The position numbers and the translations under genes were made by a program. Shown here piece after piece: positions 1 through 14,000 of a DNA stretch of 64,000 bases. The first letter of the stretch is position 1, and each line of letters begins with the position of its first letter. The DNA is from Pardosa pseudoannulata. Its lineage: Eukaryota > Arthropoda > Arachnida > Araneae > Lycosidae. The notes under the pieces are model-generated. The model was not told the DNA's origin, made no database searches, and saw only the letters and a program-made list of their open reading frames with translations. The stretch is taken from assembly GCA_032207245.1 (NCBI GenBank), contig CM063504.1:24999629-25063628 (forward strand), read 5' to 3'.

Positions 1-64
1 TGAAAATATACTTGTATTTTAGTTTGTGTAGTTTGGGTAAATAATGTTTTTATTTTGAATACAG

Positions 65-322
65 GAAGTAGCTCACTGCTTCTAGAAACTCAGCATCCTG
101 AAGGATTGCAAAAGATTCAGTACCTGGAAGATTCTAGTCGTCACCATAGGGATGTCACTGAAGATGTTAAAATTTCATCTGCTCCCATCTTTATAACACC
201 TTTATCAGGACCTACAAAACTTGTTGAAGGACATAGCAGTCACTTGGAATGCAGGATTGAACCATATCCTGATCCAACAATGAAAATTGAGTGGTTCTAT
301 AATGGAAAACCTCTGCCTACAG
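65..322 (+). CDS. sls: sls exon 1: linker + first half of Ig1
   Basis: Phase-1 entry after acag, phase-1 exit before gtaaag; 258 nt. Linker reads TQHPEGLQKIQYLED, then the Ig half with FITPL (A strand), HLEC (B-strand Cys) and IEWFYNGKPLPTG (C strand Trp). Upstream exons exist outside the window because the first codon is split. Confidence 0.9.
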
Positions 323-2033
323 GTAAAGATTTTGCCATCAATTGCTTGGCTACATCTTTATACACTTTATAATTTAGTAAACACTTTTTAATTTGATTAA
401 CACTTTTATAATTTCATAAGTTATTGTCAACTAATATTTAAGCTGTTTAGATTTCTTTAAGAATTAAATCTCCTTTAAATTTATGAATTTTATATTCATA
501 AAATTCATCTGTAATTATTAAATACTGACAAATAATGGGATTTTATTTCATTCATAGGATCACGTTATCGTACAATGTTTGACTTTGGATTTGCTGCCTT
601 GGATATTCTCACAGTTAATGCTGAAGATTCTGGTGAATATACAATAAGGGCAACTAACTGCCTTGGAACAGCTACATCCACTGCTATTATTACTGTTACA
701 GGTAAGAATAGTTTTAAAATTTTATCAACCAAATAAACTTAATCATAAGCATAAACATTATTGCAAAACAAAACATAACTTTAAAGAAAATGAACTATTA
801 CATTTTATTTTGTTAAACTATTAGATTTGTTCTTAACATTTTATGGTCTGCATTTTAAACAATAATGCATCTGTTATGATTAAAATAAAAAGTAGGATAT
901 TGAATTCTTGGAAAAGAGGCTATGGTGCCAAGATAATATAATTTTAAGACAGTAAAATGTATTCCAATTAGGTAAAATCAATGATGACATTGTAAAACAA
1001 ATCTGTAAAATACTATCTTCTAAAAATACTAAAATGTTTGTTTCTTAACAGCCAAGAAAAGCCTTATTCTGGAATCTCAACAACCAGACAGTTTGCAAAA
1101 GATCAGAATGCTGGAGGACCATAGTCGTTTTGCTAGACCAGAAGAGCCAGAACAGTTGTTTGAAAAGCCAAACTTTGGACGACCTCTGTATAATTTGGAC
1201 AGCCTTATTGAAGGTCAGAGTGCTCATTTGGAGGCTACCTTAACACCAGTTAATGATCCATCAATGAAAGTTGAATGGTTCCACAATGGTGTTGCAATTA
1301 AACAAGGTAAATAAAATTTTATTTAAAAATGTATATTGAGTTACAAATTAAGTTTATAAATTGATTCTCTAAATTATGAAAGTTATTTGTTCAGCTGTAT
1401 CACCAATTTTATATTAATTTTTGTAAATACATTTTATAGATTCTTAATAAGTATTAACCTGTTCATAGATACCTACATGTTTATTCCTTATGGTTAAAAA
1501 AATCTTTTATTGTTATATAATTTTAATATAGGAATGGGAGTTCTAATTTTACAATTTTTTCCCATATATTTTCTCATTCAATCAGCTGATGCAATAATTT
1601 TAGAAATTTTAAGCTTTCCTATATCAATAGTTGTATTATTTTTGTTTAAGTTTTGAACATGAAATTGCTTTATTTTCTAAACAGATTGTTTTGAATAAAG
1701 TTATGTATAAAAAACTTGAATGTAGATTAACTTTATTGCAAAAAAAGTTTATATTCAACAAGTTTTATTAATTTATTTTTTATCACAGCCCATCGCTTCA
1801 GAACTATTTGTGACTTTGGATATGTTGCATTGGATATTTTACATGTTGTTGCTGAAGACAGCGGAACTTACATGTGCAAAGCTACTAACAGAGTTGGTGA
1901 AGCAGTCACTACTTGCTCTATTAAAGTACAAGGTAGGATATTTTGTACTGTTTCTTCTAACCTATTTCATCCATAACACAGAAAAGATGGATGTGAACAT
2001 CATTTTAGAATTTTACATATGAATCTATGTATT

Positions 2034-2081
<48 letters not shown>

Positions 2082-5000
2082 ATTATGCAATAGGGATATA
2101 TAATATGAATGCATATAATAATCTGTGATATACATTTAAACTTATTGATATTTTATTTATCTGAAAGGCTAAAATTGTAAATAAAAAACTAAATGTACTT
2201 AATTTATGCATGCAAATTTACATAAAATAATAAATATCCCCATTCATTAAAATGAATTGCAAAAGGTAACTCAGGAAATATGTTCTTAAATATAGATAAA
2301 TCATCTATTAAAAGTTCATGTAAACTAATGAAATTTTAAAATTGTTTCAGCCAAAGGCTCCATTTACACTGACACCCTCCATGAAGAAGGTTTGCAGAAG
2401 ATTCGTGCCTTGGAAGAACACTACAGGCCAACTCCAGAAGAGCCTGTAATTCCTGTAACCAGACCAGTTTTCATTACACCTCTCAAAAATGTTGAAAATG
2501 TTGAGGGACAACCAATCCATCTGGAATGCAAGTTGGAACCTGTCAATGATCCCAAACTTAAAGTTGAGTGGTATGTCAATGGAATTGAGATCAAAGCTGG
2601 TAAGTAAAATTTTAAATATATGGTAGTAGTCTAGAACTTTGATTGCCTGACATAATGGCTATATTTTTTAGCTGTTCGTAGTTTGCTGTAGTCAATTGTG
2701 TCTGTTCAATTCTTTCAAAAATTTGTGCCATATGCATTTTGATTAAAGTAAATGTAGTAAAATTGCATTATCATTAATTTCTTTCCTCAGTTATGGTTTT
2801 TATATAAGCTGAATTGTAAATAGAAAAATTACTAGACTTAAATAAATAGAAAAATATCATTTGAAACTGTATTAACAATTTTTATAAAAATTATAATATC
2901 GGTTTTCGTAAAATTGTAAATTTTTATTAATTTATAGTATGAGGCTTTTTAAACTTTTATTCCATTAAATGCCTAATTTATCATAATGAGCATTTTTTAA
3001 ATTTAGTTTATTTATACTAAAAAATGTTAATATAAAAATTATTAAATACATTGTGTATTCAATACATTGTATTATATGACAATTCAGCATAAAATTTAAT
3101 GATTCTTACTTAAATGATACCAATAGTTACAGAAAATAAAATTATTCCCAAACTTCAAATGTAGAAAGGATTGTTGTTTAAATATGCATTTTTGCTTGAA
3201 GTTTTAATATTTTTTACACATTAGTTTCATGCTATATTTTCTCTTAACTTTTATAGGCCATAGATTTAGGACTATCCATGACTTTGGATATGTTGCACTG
3301 GACATTCTTTACAGCTATGCTGAAGACAGTGGTACTTACATGTGCAAAGCTGTTAATGAGCTTGGTGAAGCTGTAACAACATGCACAGTTAAAGTAGAAG
3401 GTAAATAAATATTCATTATAAAGCTTCTATTGTCAAATTCTATTAAATGTATATAACATAGAGAATTCATGGTATAAACTTTTTAATTCCTTTTCCAGCT
3501 CGACGAAATATCTACTACGATACTCAACATCCAGAGGGATTGGAAAAGATTAGAGAGCTTGAATGCCGAGCTAAGTACTCTCCAATGGAGGTTGAAGAGA
3601 AACCAATTTGCAAACCCTATTTTGTGTCTGAATTACGTGGAATTACAGAATATACTGAGGGAGATAGTGCTCACTTTGAAGCACGTGTGGAACCTGCACA
3701 TGATTCTGAACTTAAGATTGAGTTCTTCCACAATGGAAAACCACTTGATGCTGGTTAGTATATAATTTACTTGGTGAAAAATTACATTTGAGGTAAAGGA
3801 TATGGATTAAAGGGCGATTGAAAGAATATATAGATTTTTTTTTTATTATTATTTAGAGCAAATTAAAATGACTTTTTTTTTTTTTTTTTTTACCAACTTA
3901 GTGAACAAATTCACCACAAATGCCAATTCATGTTTTTATATATTTGATACTTGATCATTCTGATAAACTAAACATGAAGAAAGTATTTTCTAATTTGCTG
4001 AAATTTGAAGTTTCATCTAATATATTAAATATCTTTATATTATACTATGATCATAATCTCCATTACAATAACATCATCCGTCAATTTTAGATAATTTAAA
4101 TTTAAATACAGGCCAAAATTTGTTGAAAGCACTATAGGTTATTTATCTGTTAGGTGTTTTTACTCATGGAGTAAAATGTACCTTTAAAACTAATAAATAG
4201 ACATCAAATTTACCTGTAGTTGGGTTTAAACAGTTTGTAACTCATAAAATATTTTAAATTAAATATACTTTGAAAAAAATTGTACTGGTGGCCTTATTAT
4301 TTGATCATTTCTTTGAAATTTCTCTTAAATTTTACTGTGTATATAAGTAGGGCAAGTTTAAAAATGAAATAACTCTATTACTTACCATCGTAGACTAAGC
4401 CAAAGCAGTTATTTTTGTGAAACAATTTAATATTTTTCTAAAAATTAATATTATTAAATAAATATTCCTGAAAGATATACTTCAAAAATTATAATTCTAA
4501 AGCATTGTAACAACATGAAGTACATAGGTTTTATTTCTTTACAGCTTCAAGATTCCATGTTACTCTTGACTTTGGTTATGTTGCTCTGGATATTAGTCAT
4601 ATGTATCCAGAAGATGCTGGCCAATATACTTGCAGAGTCTTTAATAAACTTGGTGAAGCCACTAGCAGTATTAACATTCTTGTTCATAGTAAGTTTGAAT
4701 GGATATATTTCAAATTTTTCTTCTAATTTTCTTTATTACAAGTGTTATAAAAAAGAAAAAGTTGCAGCAGGGAAATATGTTATTGGATATTATATCTGAC
4801 TTAAGTTGGATTAAGTTACTATGTTTCACTACCTTTCTTAGAAAGATTAATTTTTTATGTTTGAATGTTTAGTTAAATTAACTTTTACACTGGCATAAAA
4901 TTAGGAAGTTTATATTATATATATTAGTGTTTAATTAAATTTTCAAAGTATTAATTTTTTTAATGTTAAATTCTTTTATTAAGATGCTAAAACTGTTATA

Positions 5001-8000
5001 CATTTTAAGAATTATCATATTTTTGTCAATATTTTGTTTATTTTCAAAGCAGTTTTTCAGTTAATTATGTAATAAAGATAAGTTTATTAGACATCAGCTC
5101 CTATTATACATATTCAGAAGAGCTAAATATAAACACTTATTCTCACTGATCATCATTTAAAAGAATTAAATATTTAAATATTTATCTTAAATCTTAATAT
5201 CTTAAAATGGATTTTATTATTTGATATATTGTACATCTTTTAAAATATACCCTTCCTTGATTTGTTTTAGGTCGCTCTGGTGTAATATCAGACACCCAAC
5301 ATCCTGAAGGTCTTGCTAAGATTCAAGCTCTGGAAGGGGAACCCAAATATCGTACCCCAGATTATTCTGAAAAGAAGACTTTCCAGAGACCAGTGTTTAC
5401 AGCACCATTACAAAATATAGATGTAGTAGAAGGCCAAAGTGCACATCTAGAATGCAGACTTATCCCTGTTGGAGATCCAACTCTGAAAGTGGAATGGTTT
5501 GTTAACGAGAAACCTTTGCAACAAAGTAAGTATTAGAGGAAATTGTTACATTTAAGTTGTTAGATTTAAATTCCTACATTGAAATTGTTTAAATGTAGAA
5601 ATACATACCATTCCATTAATCAGAAAATGGGACTAATCTTAATGAGCCATATACAAGAAAGAGTTAAGAAATCAAATATGAGCTATAATGGAATTTAAAA
5701 ATCTTTGTTTAAATATTCTAGAGACCTTTTAAAAATCCTTTTAATTAAATTTTTTTCTAATCTTCAAATATCATCATCCATGATGCACAGACTAGGACTG
5801 GTCCTGGCCTTCTAAACTAGTTGTTTCCAACCACCTCGAATAGCAACCAAACTCCTCCAATTCTAGTCTTAAGGATTAAACAATCCTCCTTGACAGTACC
5901 CACCCAATAAAGCTTGGGCCTTCCTCTTGTGTTACTTGGTCTAATCAAGAAAATTTCTTTTAGTATGTTACTGTCACTCATGCAAATAACAGCTCGTGTT
6001 CAGCTCAACTGGGATGGCATAATTTAATGTAATGAATAACATTTGGCTCTCTGACACATCCTGTATTAGAATGTTGCATCTTCACCACACGCCATTTTCT
6101 TAAATTCCTTCAAAATCACTTCTCAAGATTTTGTGTTCTGATAGACTCAAAATTTTCCTCCATCATCAGAGTCCAGGTCTCCGAAGCTTAAGTCAAAGCA
6201 AAGCAGATAAGCATCTTACAGATAAACAAGTTAGATTTCAGTAAATGCCTTAATCCTTAAAAAGTCCTATTAACCATAACCAGTCATTTAAATTTAGGAA
6301 GGATATCATTGGTTTTAATAAGCATTGAATCCAAATAAATGAATTTAGCAACTATATTAGATTTAAATACCCTTATTAAAAGATGAAAATGGGGAAAACA
6401 GGTTCTAGTTACAGGCAAACATTTAGTTTTTTTCTTGATTTATAAGGTCTTCTGCATCTCGAACTATAATTTTTCTAATTTGCTTTTCAGGCTCAAGGGT
6501 ACAAACTATTCATGACTTTGGATATGTTGCTTTGGACATCCAATATGCCCGTCCTGATGACAATGGAGTTTACATGTGCAGGGCTACAAATGAACTTGGG
6601 GAGGCTATCACTACTTGCTCAGTCAAAGTGCAAAGTAAGTCTTTTAAAATTTTGTATTTTTTATATTTCTAAACTAGATTAAGTTAATGCAAGGCCGTAG
6701 GTAAGGGAGGGTATTTAAGGGACCTGTCCCTCCCCGAAATTCCAAAAGACCGTTTCGTGGAAAGAAAATTGACTACATGTGTGAATGTGTCATCTGCCTA
6801 GCTGTGGATAGACAACATTGTTCTCAAAAAGAGACCACTTCGGCCATAAATGTTTTACGGGGTATTAGACTTTTATCTACCCTCCACCCCCATGCCCTAG
6901 AGTCATTCGTCTCAAAATTATTTTCCGTAATCTATTGTATATTGTCTTTCTATCTGGAGAAACCTATGGTGAGTATTTTGAGACAGATTCTACCTTTCAA
7001 AATAGCTTCAACTTATGACATTAGAGTAGATTTTGGTATCTAGCTAAATCAGAAAGAATTTTAAGTGAATAAATTTAACAATGGTTTTTAATGTTAATTT
7101 TAATGTTAATTTAATATTAAAATTTCATTCATTCATTCATTCATTGTGCAGGTAGTTCGTTACTCATTTTAAACTTTAAATTTGTTCATTATAACATTTT
7201 TTAATCATTTTGTTATTTTAAAACCACTTTGTGTTATGGTATCATTAGGAGTATCATACTTTAGTAAAACTACAGGTTTTCTTATGTATCATTCACACAC
7301 ACACACAAAAAAAAAAAGTCTTTCGTCTTTGTCCCCCTCCAAAAATAATTTCTGGCTACGGCCTTGAGTTAATGATATAACTAATTATGAGGCTTAATTG
7401 GGATATGACTTTTATATTATATTATGGATTCATAAAGGAATAAAGTATGATTAAACATATCATGTTATTGTTTATTATAAATATCTTAACACTTTTAAAT
7501 TTTGTCTACAGCTAAGGCCTTCATTGAACTGCAAAGTCATCACCCAGAGGGTTATGAAAAGATTCAAGAAATGGAGAATTACAAAGCTGCTCCTCTGGAG
7601 GAAGCCCCAGAGAAGGCATTTGAAAGACCTGTCTTCACATTGGCTTTATATGGCCCATCTGAGGTTATGGAGGGTACTCCAGCTCACTTTGAAGCTAGGG
7701 TGGTTCCAATTGGTGATCCTGATTTGAAAATTCAGTGGTTTGTCAATGGAGTTGCTCTCAAGCAAGGTAATTTTAAAAAATGGCTTTATAATTAGTTTTG
7801 AATTTGATAATATTGCTCACAAAAATAATCAGTAGTTATGATAAAAATGTTTTAAATTAGAATTATACATCAATGAAATTTGTGGGTTAGCTTTGTATAA
7901 GCATGGGAATTTTAATTATAATACAAAATCCTTTTCTATAGGTTATCATTATACTTATTAACCATAAGCAATTAGGATATTCTTGGCAGTTTAAAATTCA

Positions 8001-11000
8001 TATTTTTTCAGAAATCTAAACTAAAGCTTTAACATTAACTTTTAATATTTCTCTTTCAATATAAAATGAATTTGCTATATGATTAAAAATTTGATCTTTC
8101 TTTATTTAGATGTTCATTATAGTTTAAGTGCTGTAATACATTCTTACCTTCAGTTACTTCATTCACCATTTTAATTATTTTAATATCACTTAACAGCTGC
8201 TAGATTCAGAGAAATTCATGATTTTGGAATGGTGTCATTGGACATTGCATCTACAATTGCTGAGGATTCTGGTGTGTATATGTGCAAGGCATTTAATAAA
8301 GCTGGAGAAGCTGTAACTTCAACTTCAATGGTGGTGAGAGGTAAGCTATTTTTGCCATTATTGATATACTTTACTGGATTGAAACAAATTATAAATCATA
8401 TTTATGAATAAAAGTAAAATGCTACACTCTTATAATTATTTGTTATTTCAGCTCTTGGTAGCATTCTTGGTGAAAGTCAGCATCCAGAGGCCTACGAACA
8501 GACTAAGAAGTTTGAACTTGGACCTGTACCTGTTGGTGAACCAGAAGCAGCTCAACCCAGAGCTCCATTCTTTACTGAACATCTTATTAATCATGACAAA
8601 TTAGTTGAAGGACAATATGTTCATCTGGAGGCACGTGTAGAACCAGCCAATGATGAAAAACTCAGAATTGAATGGTACAAGAATGGAAAAACTCTGGTAT
8701 TTGGTAAGTTAAATATTTCTTTAACATTATAGAATTGAGATTTTGTTATAAAATTGTTTAGCTTTAGATACTTTAATTAACAACTTTGTTTTAGAATACT
8801 TATCCAAAATGTTGCTATTTAATAGTGGCTATTAACTTTCAGCAACTTCAATTTAAAACTTAAGTATACATTCTCCTATTGTACATTAAAGACAAACATT
8901 TTAAAATAAGTTATAAAATACATGCATTTTTTTTTCTTTAGGCACTCGCATTCGAACAACTTGTGACTTTGGATTGGTGTCTCTTGATATTGTAACAGTT
9001 CGTCCTGATGATTCTGGCATATATACTTGTAGAGCAGTAAATGATGTTGGAGAAGCAATTACCACTTGCACAATGAAAGTAGAAGGTAATTATATATTTT
9101 TCTTTGAGTGTAATTTTTCTTTGATTTTATTCTGCATGTTTAAAGCAAAAATATTAAGGGGATTTGTAGGGAAACAAAATAAATTATGCATGTACAAAAC
9201 TCAGAAATTATGAAGTCTTTAGAAGATGAATGATTTTTTGATTTTCTATCTTTTTTTTTCTTTCTTCACATTAGACCGAGAAAGTATAATATATCGATCT
9301 CAGCATCCAGACAGCCTGCCAAAGATCATGGAATTAGAATCTGCCCAGCTTGTAAGCCCAGAACAGAAGGATGTTGCCTTTGAACAGCCCATATTCATCA
9401 CTCATTTGAACAACTTGGAACTCAAAGAGGGAGAACCTGCCCACTTTGAATGCAGAGTAGAGCCATACAGAGATCCTAAGCTCAAGATTGAATTCTTACT
9501 TAATGGAAAGCCACTTCCAGCTGGTAAATTTATATCTGTTTTTCACTGTAGTTTTTTTACTTATTTAATACATTCAATATTTATGGTAATTGCCACTATA
9601 TTGCCACATTAGCAATCAAATTTATCCTTCTTTAGTTTTAGGATTCTTAAAATAAATAATTTTCTTTTGAAAATTTCCTTAAATGTTTATTACTTCTTTT
9701 TGCTTATCTTTCTGATTTGAATCAGATCAGATCTATGAGATTTTTTGCAAGTATATTCAAGACAAAGGTTTGTCTCTTCAAAAGATACCCATGTACCAAA
9801 TTAATGAAATCTGATGCTGTGCATTGGCCTCTTCAATATTACACAGTGTGAACAGGGAATTTCTTAGTACTTTTGGAAAACCTGAGGGGTTTTAAATGCC
9901 CTGAAATCAGCCAAGCCAATGCAGTTTGGTGATTTCTGCCAACCTAAAAAATGATTGAAGCACTAGGACCCCCACCATGGATAGAATACCATAGATGTGA
10001 TGGTGGTTGCTTCCAAGAGATGTTTAAAGAAGCCTTACTTTTTAAATATAGCAGTGTCTTGTATAATTATCTGTTAGCTCAAATAGTTTTAATCAAATCT
10101 ATTAAGAAAGAAATTCTGCATTAGTATTATTTCCATACAACTAATGAAAATTGTTTTCTTCCAGCTACTCGCTTTACTGCTAGCAAGGACTTTGGTTACA
10201 TTACTCTTGATATTTCTCATATTCTATTGGAAGATGCAGGTATTTATACTTGCAAAGCCTTCAATGAAAAAGGCGAGGCAGTTACAACTGGTTCACTTAA
10301 AGTTATTGGAGGTACATATTTTGTAATTTACTTTAATTCATAATACAATTATAAATGTACATAGTAAGTTTAAGGTCTACTTTTAAAACATAAAGACTTG
10401 ATTTTATACATGTCTCTTCAACAAATAGAAATGTTGAATATTGCTGTATAAGTTCTAGTCCTTTCTACATTAAATTTGTAATTTGAAATAGATACTGTAA
10501 AGGTGATATGAAATACTTACACAGTTTTAAAATTTTTTTCATCAGATAATGAATATGTCATTGAAAGAACTACTCACCCAATGGGTCAAGAAGGTCTGTC
10601 TAAAGTACGAGAGGTTGAAGAATTATACATGTCTAAATATGTAGTGAGTACATCAATTCTGTTATTTTCAATGTGATTTCTACAATTTGTAAATTCTTTG
10701 ATATGTACTAAAGTACTTGATATTTTTAAATAAAGAGAGCATCTCTAATGTTCATGTATTTTAATTTCTTTATAATTAAACATATTTATCTACTTATTTC
10801 ACTTTTAGACTTCTATTGAAGACAAAGAGCTCCAGTATCCCAAACCTTACTTTATTGTACCTCTTCAAGAAAAGTACTCTGTTAATGAGAGTGAAAGCAT
10901 TAGACTTGATTGCAGAGTTGAGCCTGCAGCTGATCCTAAACTTTGTATTGAATGGTTCTTCAATGGAAAGCCACTTAATTTGGGTACTTTAACATTTATA

Positions 11001-14000
11001 TATTTATATAAATACTACTTTTGCATATATCACAAGCTATTTCTAGTGTCTGTTATTGGATCCCAGTTCTAATTTTTTTTAAACTTACTTCTAAATTTAA
11101 AAAAAATATGAGATGTTGGTTTTTTAGTTATTATTTTTACAAACTTGTATACTTAATGATTGAAGTTAAAAAAATATTTGCATGAGAAAAGTTATAGGGT
11201 GTTAAAAGTTTATCTGCCATTTTAAACATGCGTGAACCTTAATCAGAACAAATAACTTGTGTTAATGTTTTTAAAATTTATTTAGGTACACGATTCCAGC
11301 TTACTAATGATTTTGGACAAGTTGTATTAGCTGCCACTGATATGTGGGGAAGAGACAGTGGTGTTTACACTTGCCGAGCTTATAATGCAATGGGTGAAGC
11401 CTTTACATCAACAACCATCCACTGTGCAGGTAAGTTGATTTGAAACTGAAATTTGTTATGGCAATTAAAAATTTCTTTCTCAGATGTTATGTATATTAGT
11501 TAAATAATTGAAAGTTTGGATTTAACTGTTAATATAACTGGGAATTTCAATTCTCTAGCTAAAGGAACTATCTATGAGGGTACTTTACATCCTGAAGGTG
11601 AAAAGGGTCTTGAAAGTATCCAGTCCCTTGAGGAATCTTTGCTGAGACCAACTGATCAAGCTGTAACAGATGAAACAGGTCACCCACCAGTGTTCACATC
11701 TCATTTCCAGAACTTGACCAATTTAACAGAAGGGGATATTGCTCACTTTGAGGCCACTCTTGCTCCTGCTGGTGACCAGACAATGATTGTAGAGTGGTTC
11801 TTCCAAGAAAAGCCTATTAAAGCTGGTAAGTCAGTTTCCAAAAAACGTTGAGAAATGTGTACAAATACTATTGGTTTACTTGTTTGCTTTAAACTTATAC
11901 AAATGATTCTTATCATTTTTAGGCCATCGTATTAGAACTGTACATGCTTTTGGAATGGTTGTTCTGGAAATTCTTGGTGTTGTTATGGAGGACTCTGGTG
12001 AATACACTTGCAGAGCTACTAACAAATGGGGAAGAGCTGAAATCACTGTGAAACTTGAGTGCATTGATCGTGAACGTGGACAGAAACCTAAATTTACTAC
12101 TCAACTACAGAGCTTAATTGGACTTAAAGAAGGTGATAGTGCTCACTTTGAATGCCATCTTATTCCTGTTGGTGATCCTGCCATGAGAATTGAGTGGTTC
12201 CACAATGGAGTCCCAATGAGGCATAGTAAGTAACTTCTTTTAAATGTTTCAAAATAATTAGGAATTTACTGAGATGAGGTACAAAATGTTCTTACTGCTC
12301 ATGGAAAAAGCATTTTGTATGAAAAATGTATAACAAATTAAAAGATTTTGGCCTTTAAAAGCATAGACAATATTGTTTAAAGCAATACTTTTTTTTGTTA
12401 ATTATCAAGTCTAAATTTTTAGATTCAAATTATTATTAATTGAATAAATCTGAGGAAAATTCTATATTAACAGAATGTTAGAATATTTTCTCTTAAACTG
12501 TAACATGTTTATTTCTTATTTGTGAAATTTTTTAAAGTTATATTTAAGTGTTTGCAGTTCATCCTAGTAAAATTACACTCAGATGTTCATATACCTTGCT
12601 CATTTTTAAATTGGGCTACATTCTGCTTTCTAAAAATGATGTTTAATAAAAAATAAAATTATTTTTAAGGGATATTTTATTTCAGTGACTATTTATTTTC
12701 CTAGTTGAAAGATGTTAATGGTGATATTTTTAATGCAGGTTCTCGCATTAAGACTTTAAGTGATTTTGGTTATGTCGTTATGGACATTTCATTTGTACAT
12801 GTTGAAGATTCTGGAGAGTATGTATGCACTGCTACAAACAAATTTGGTTCTGATACTACACGCTGCACTATTCAGTGTACTGGTAAGTTTTATTTTTCCT
12901 AGAGTCAATACAACATAACTTGAAAAATCTGCTTCTAGATATTAATTATAACTGACTTTTACATCTATTCATAGAAAAACTATTGGATATTCATACTTAT
13001 TCATACCTTGATGCCATTTCAGAAACATAAAAATTTGTACTTTACTCTGATAAGAAAAATGTACTTTTCTATGTTCAACTTAAAACTTTCAGTAAAGCAC
13101 ATGACAGCTAATGAAAAAAATCTTAAATTCTGATATAATATTTAAAAAAAAAAAAACATAAGGGATATACTTTATTCTCTTTCTTTTTAAATCCTATTAG
13201 TAAAGAATGCTTTGTTCATGAAGGTTTTAATTTTCAGGACATGGTAAAATCTTCCGTGATACTCTTCAGCCTCAAAGTCTTGAGAAGATTGCTGAATTGG
13301 AAGGATCTCATGCTTTGTATAAATCTCAACTTTCAATTGACTCTAAAGTTACTGAAGCACCCAAATTTACCACTCAGATTAAAGAGATTACTAGTCTCGT
13401 GGAAGGTCAGAGTGCACACTTTGAAGCATATCTTACTCCCACAAATGATCCCAACCTCAAAGTTGAATGGTACTTCAATGGAAAACTTTTGGGAGCAGGT
13501 TAGAATAATTTTATTGATTTCAAAATTTAGTCTGTTTTGCACTTCAATTTTATGTGTATGAAATATTAATTTCTTTTATATTTCAATTATAAGAATGAAA
13601 TGGAGTTTATTGTATTTTAATTAAGGTAGTTTCAATTAAATTATGCTTTTACCTAAACTTTTTGGAATTTTAAACATAAAAATTCGATTGAAATCCTGTG
13701 AGTATTAATGTTTTTATTTCATTGAAAATGGAGTTTGCTGTTATCAGGTTTAAAATTTTTCATAGCTATTACTTAAGATTCTTCTATAATTTTTTTTGTT
13801 TTAATTTTATGTTAGGATATTAAACAAATATGAATTTCAGCTATTTAGATATTTTTTGAGTACTTTAAAATTAAGCAAAGTAACATGGAAATAAAAATCT
13901 GGCATGTAAATTTATTTCACTGTATTTTTTCTTTTCAGGTCATCGTTTCAGAACTTTCCACGATTTTGGTATTGTTATTCTGGATATACTATATTGCTAT

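Larger units (their letters stand above)
323..10545. other. Introns 1-16 of the kettin block
   Basis: Introns between exons 1 and 17 are short to medium (98-965 bp), very AT-rich and have GT-AG ends with ordinary pyrimidine tracts. Apart from the TA microsatellite in intron 4, a poly-T run in intron 7 (3873-3891), the LINE fragment in intron 9 and the hAT element in intron 10, I see nothing in them. Intron 15 (9524-10164) has a slightly GC-richer middle (about 9780-10020) that looks like decayed repeat but has no recognisable ends. Confidence 0.6.

Noticed and set aside
6777..7043. 88-codon ORF inside the hAT element
   Set aside because: No transposase motif recognised; not called as a gene, only noted as internal sequence of the element.
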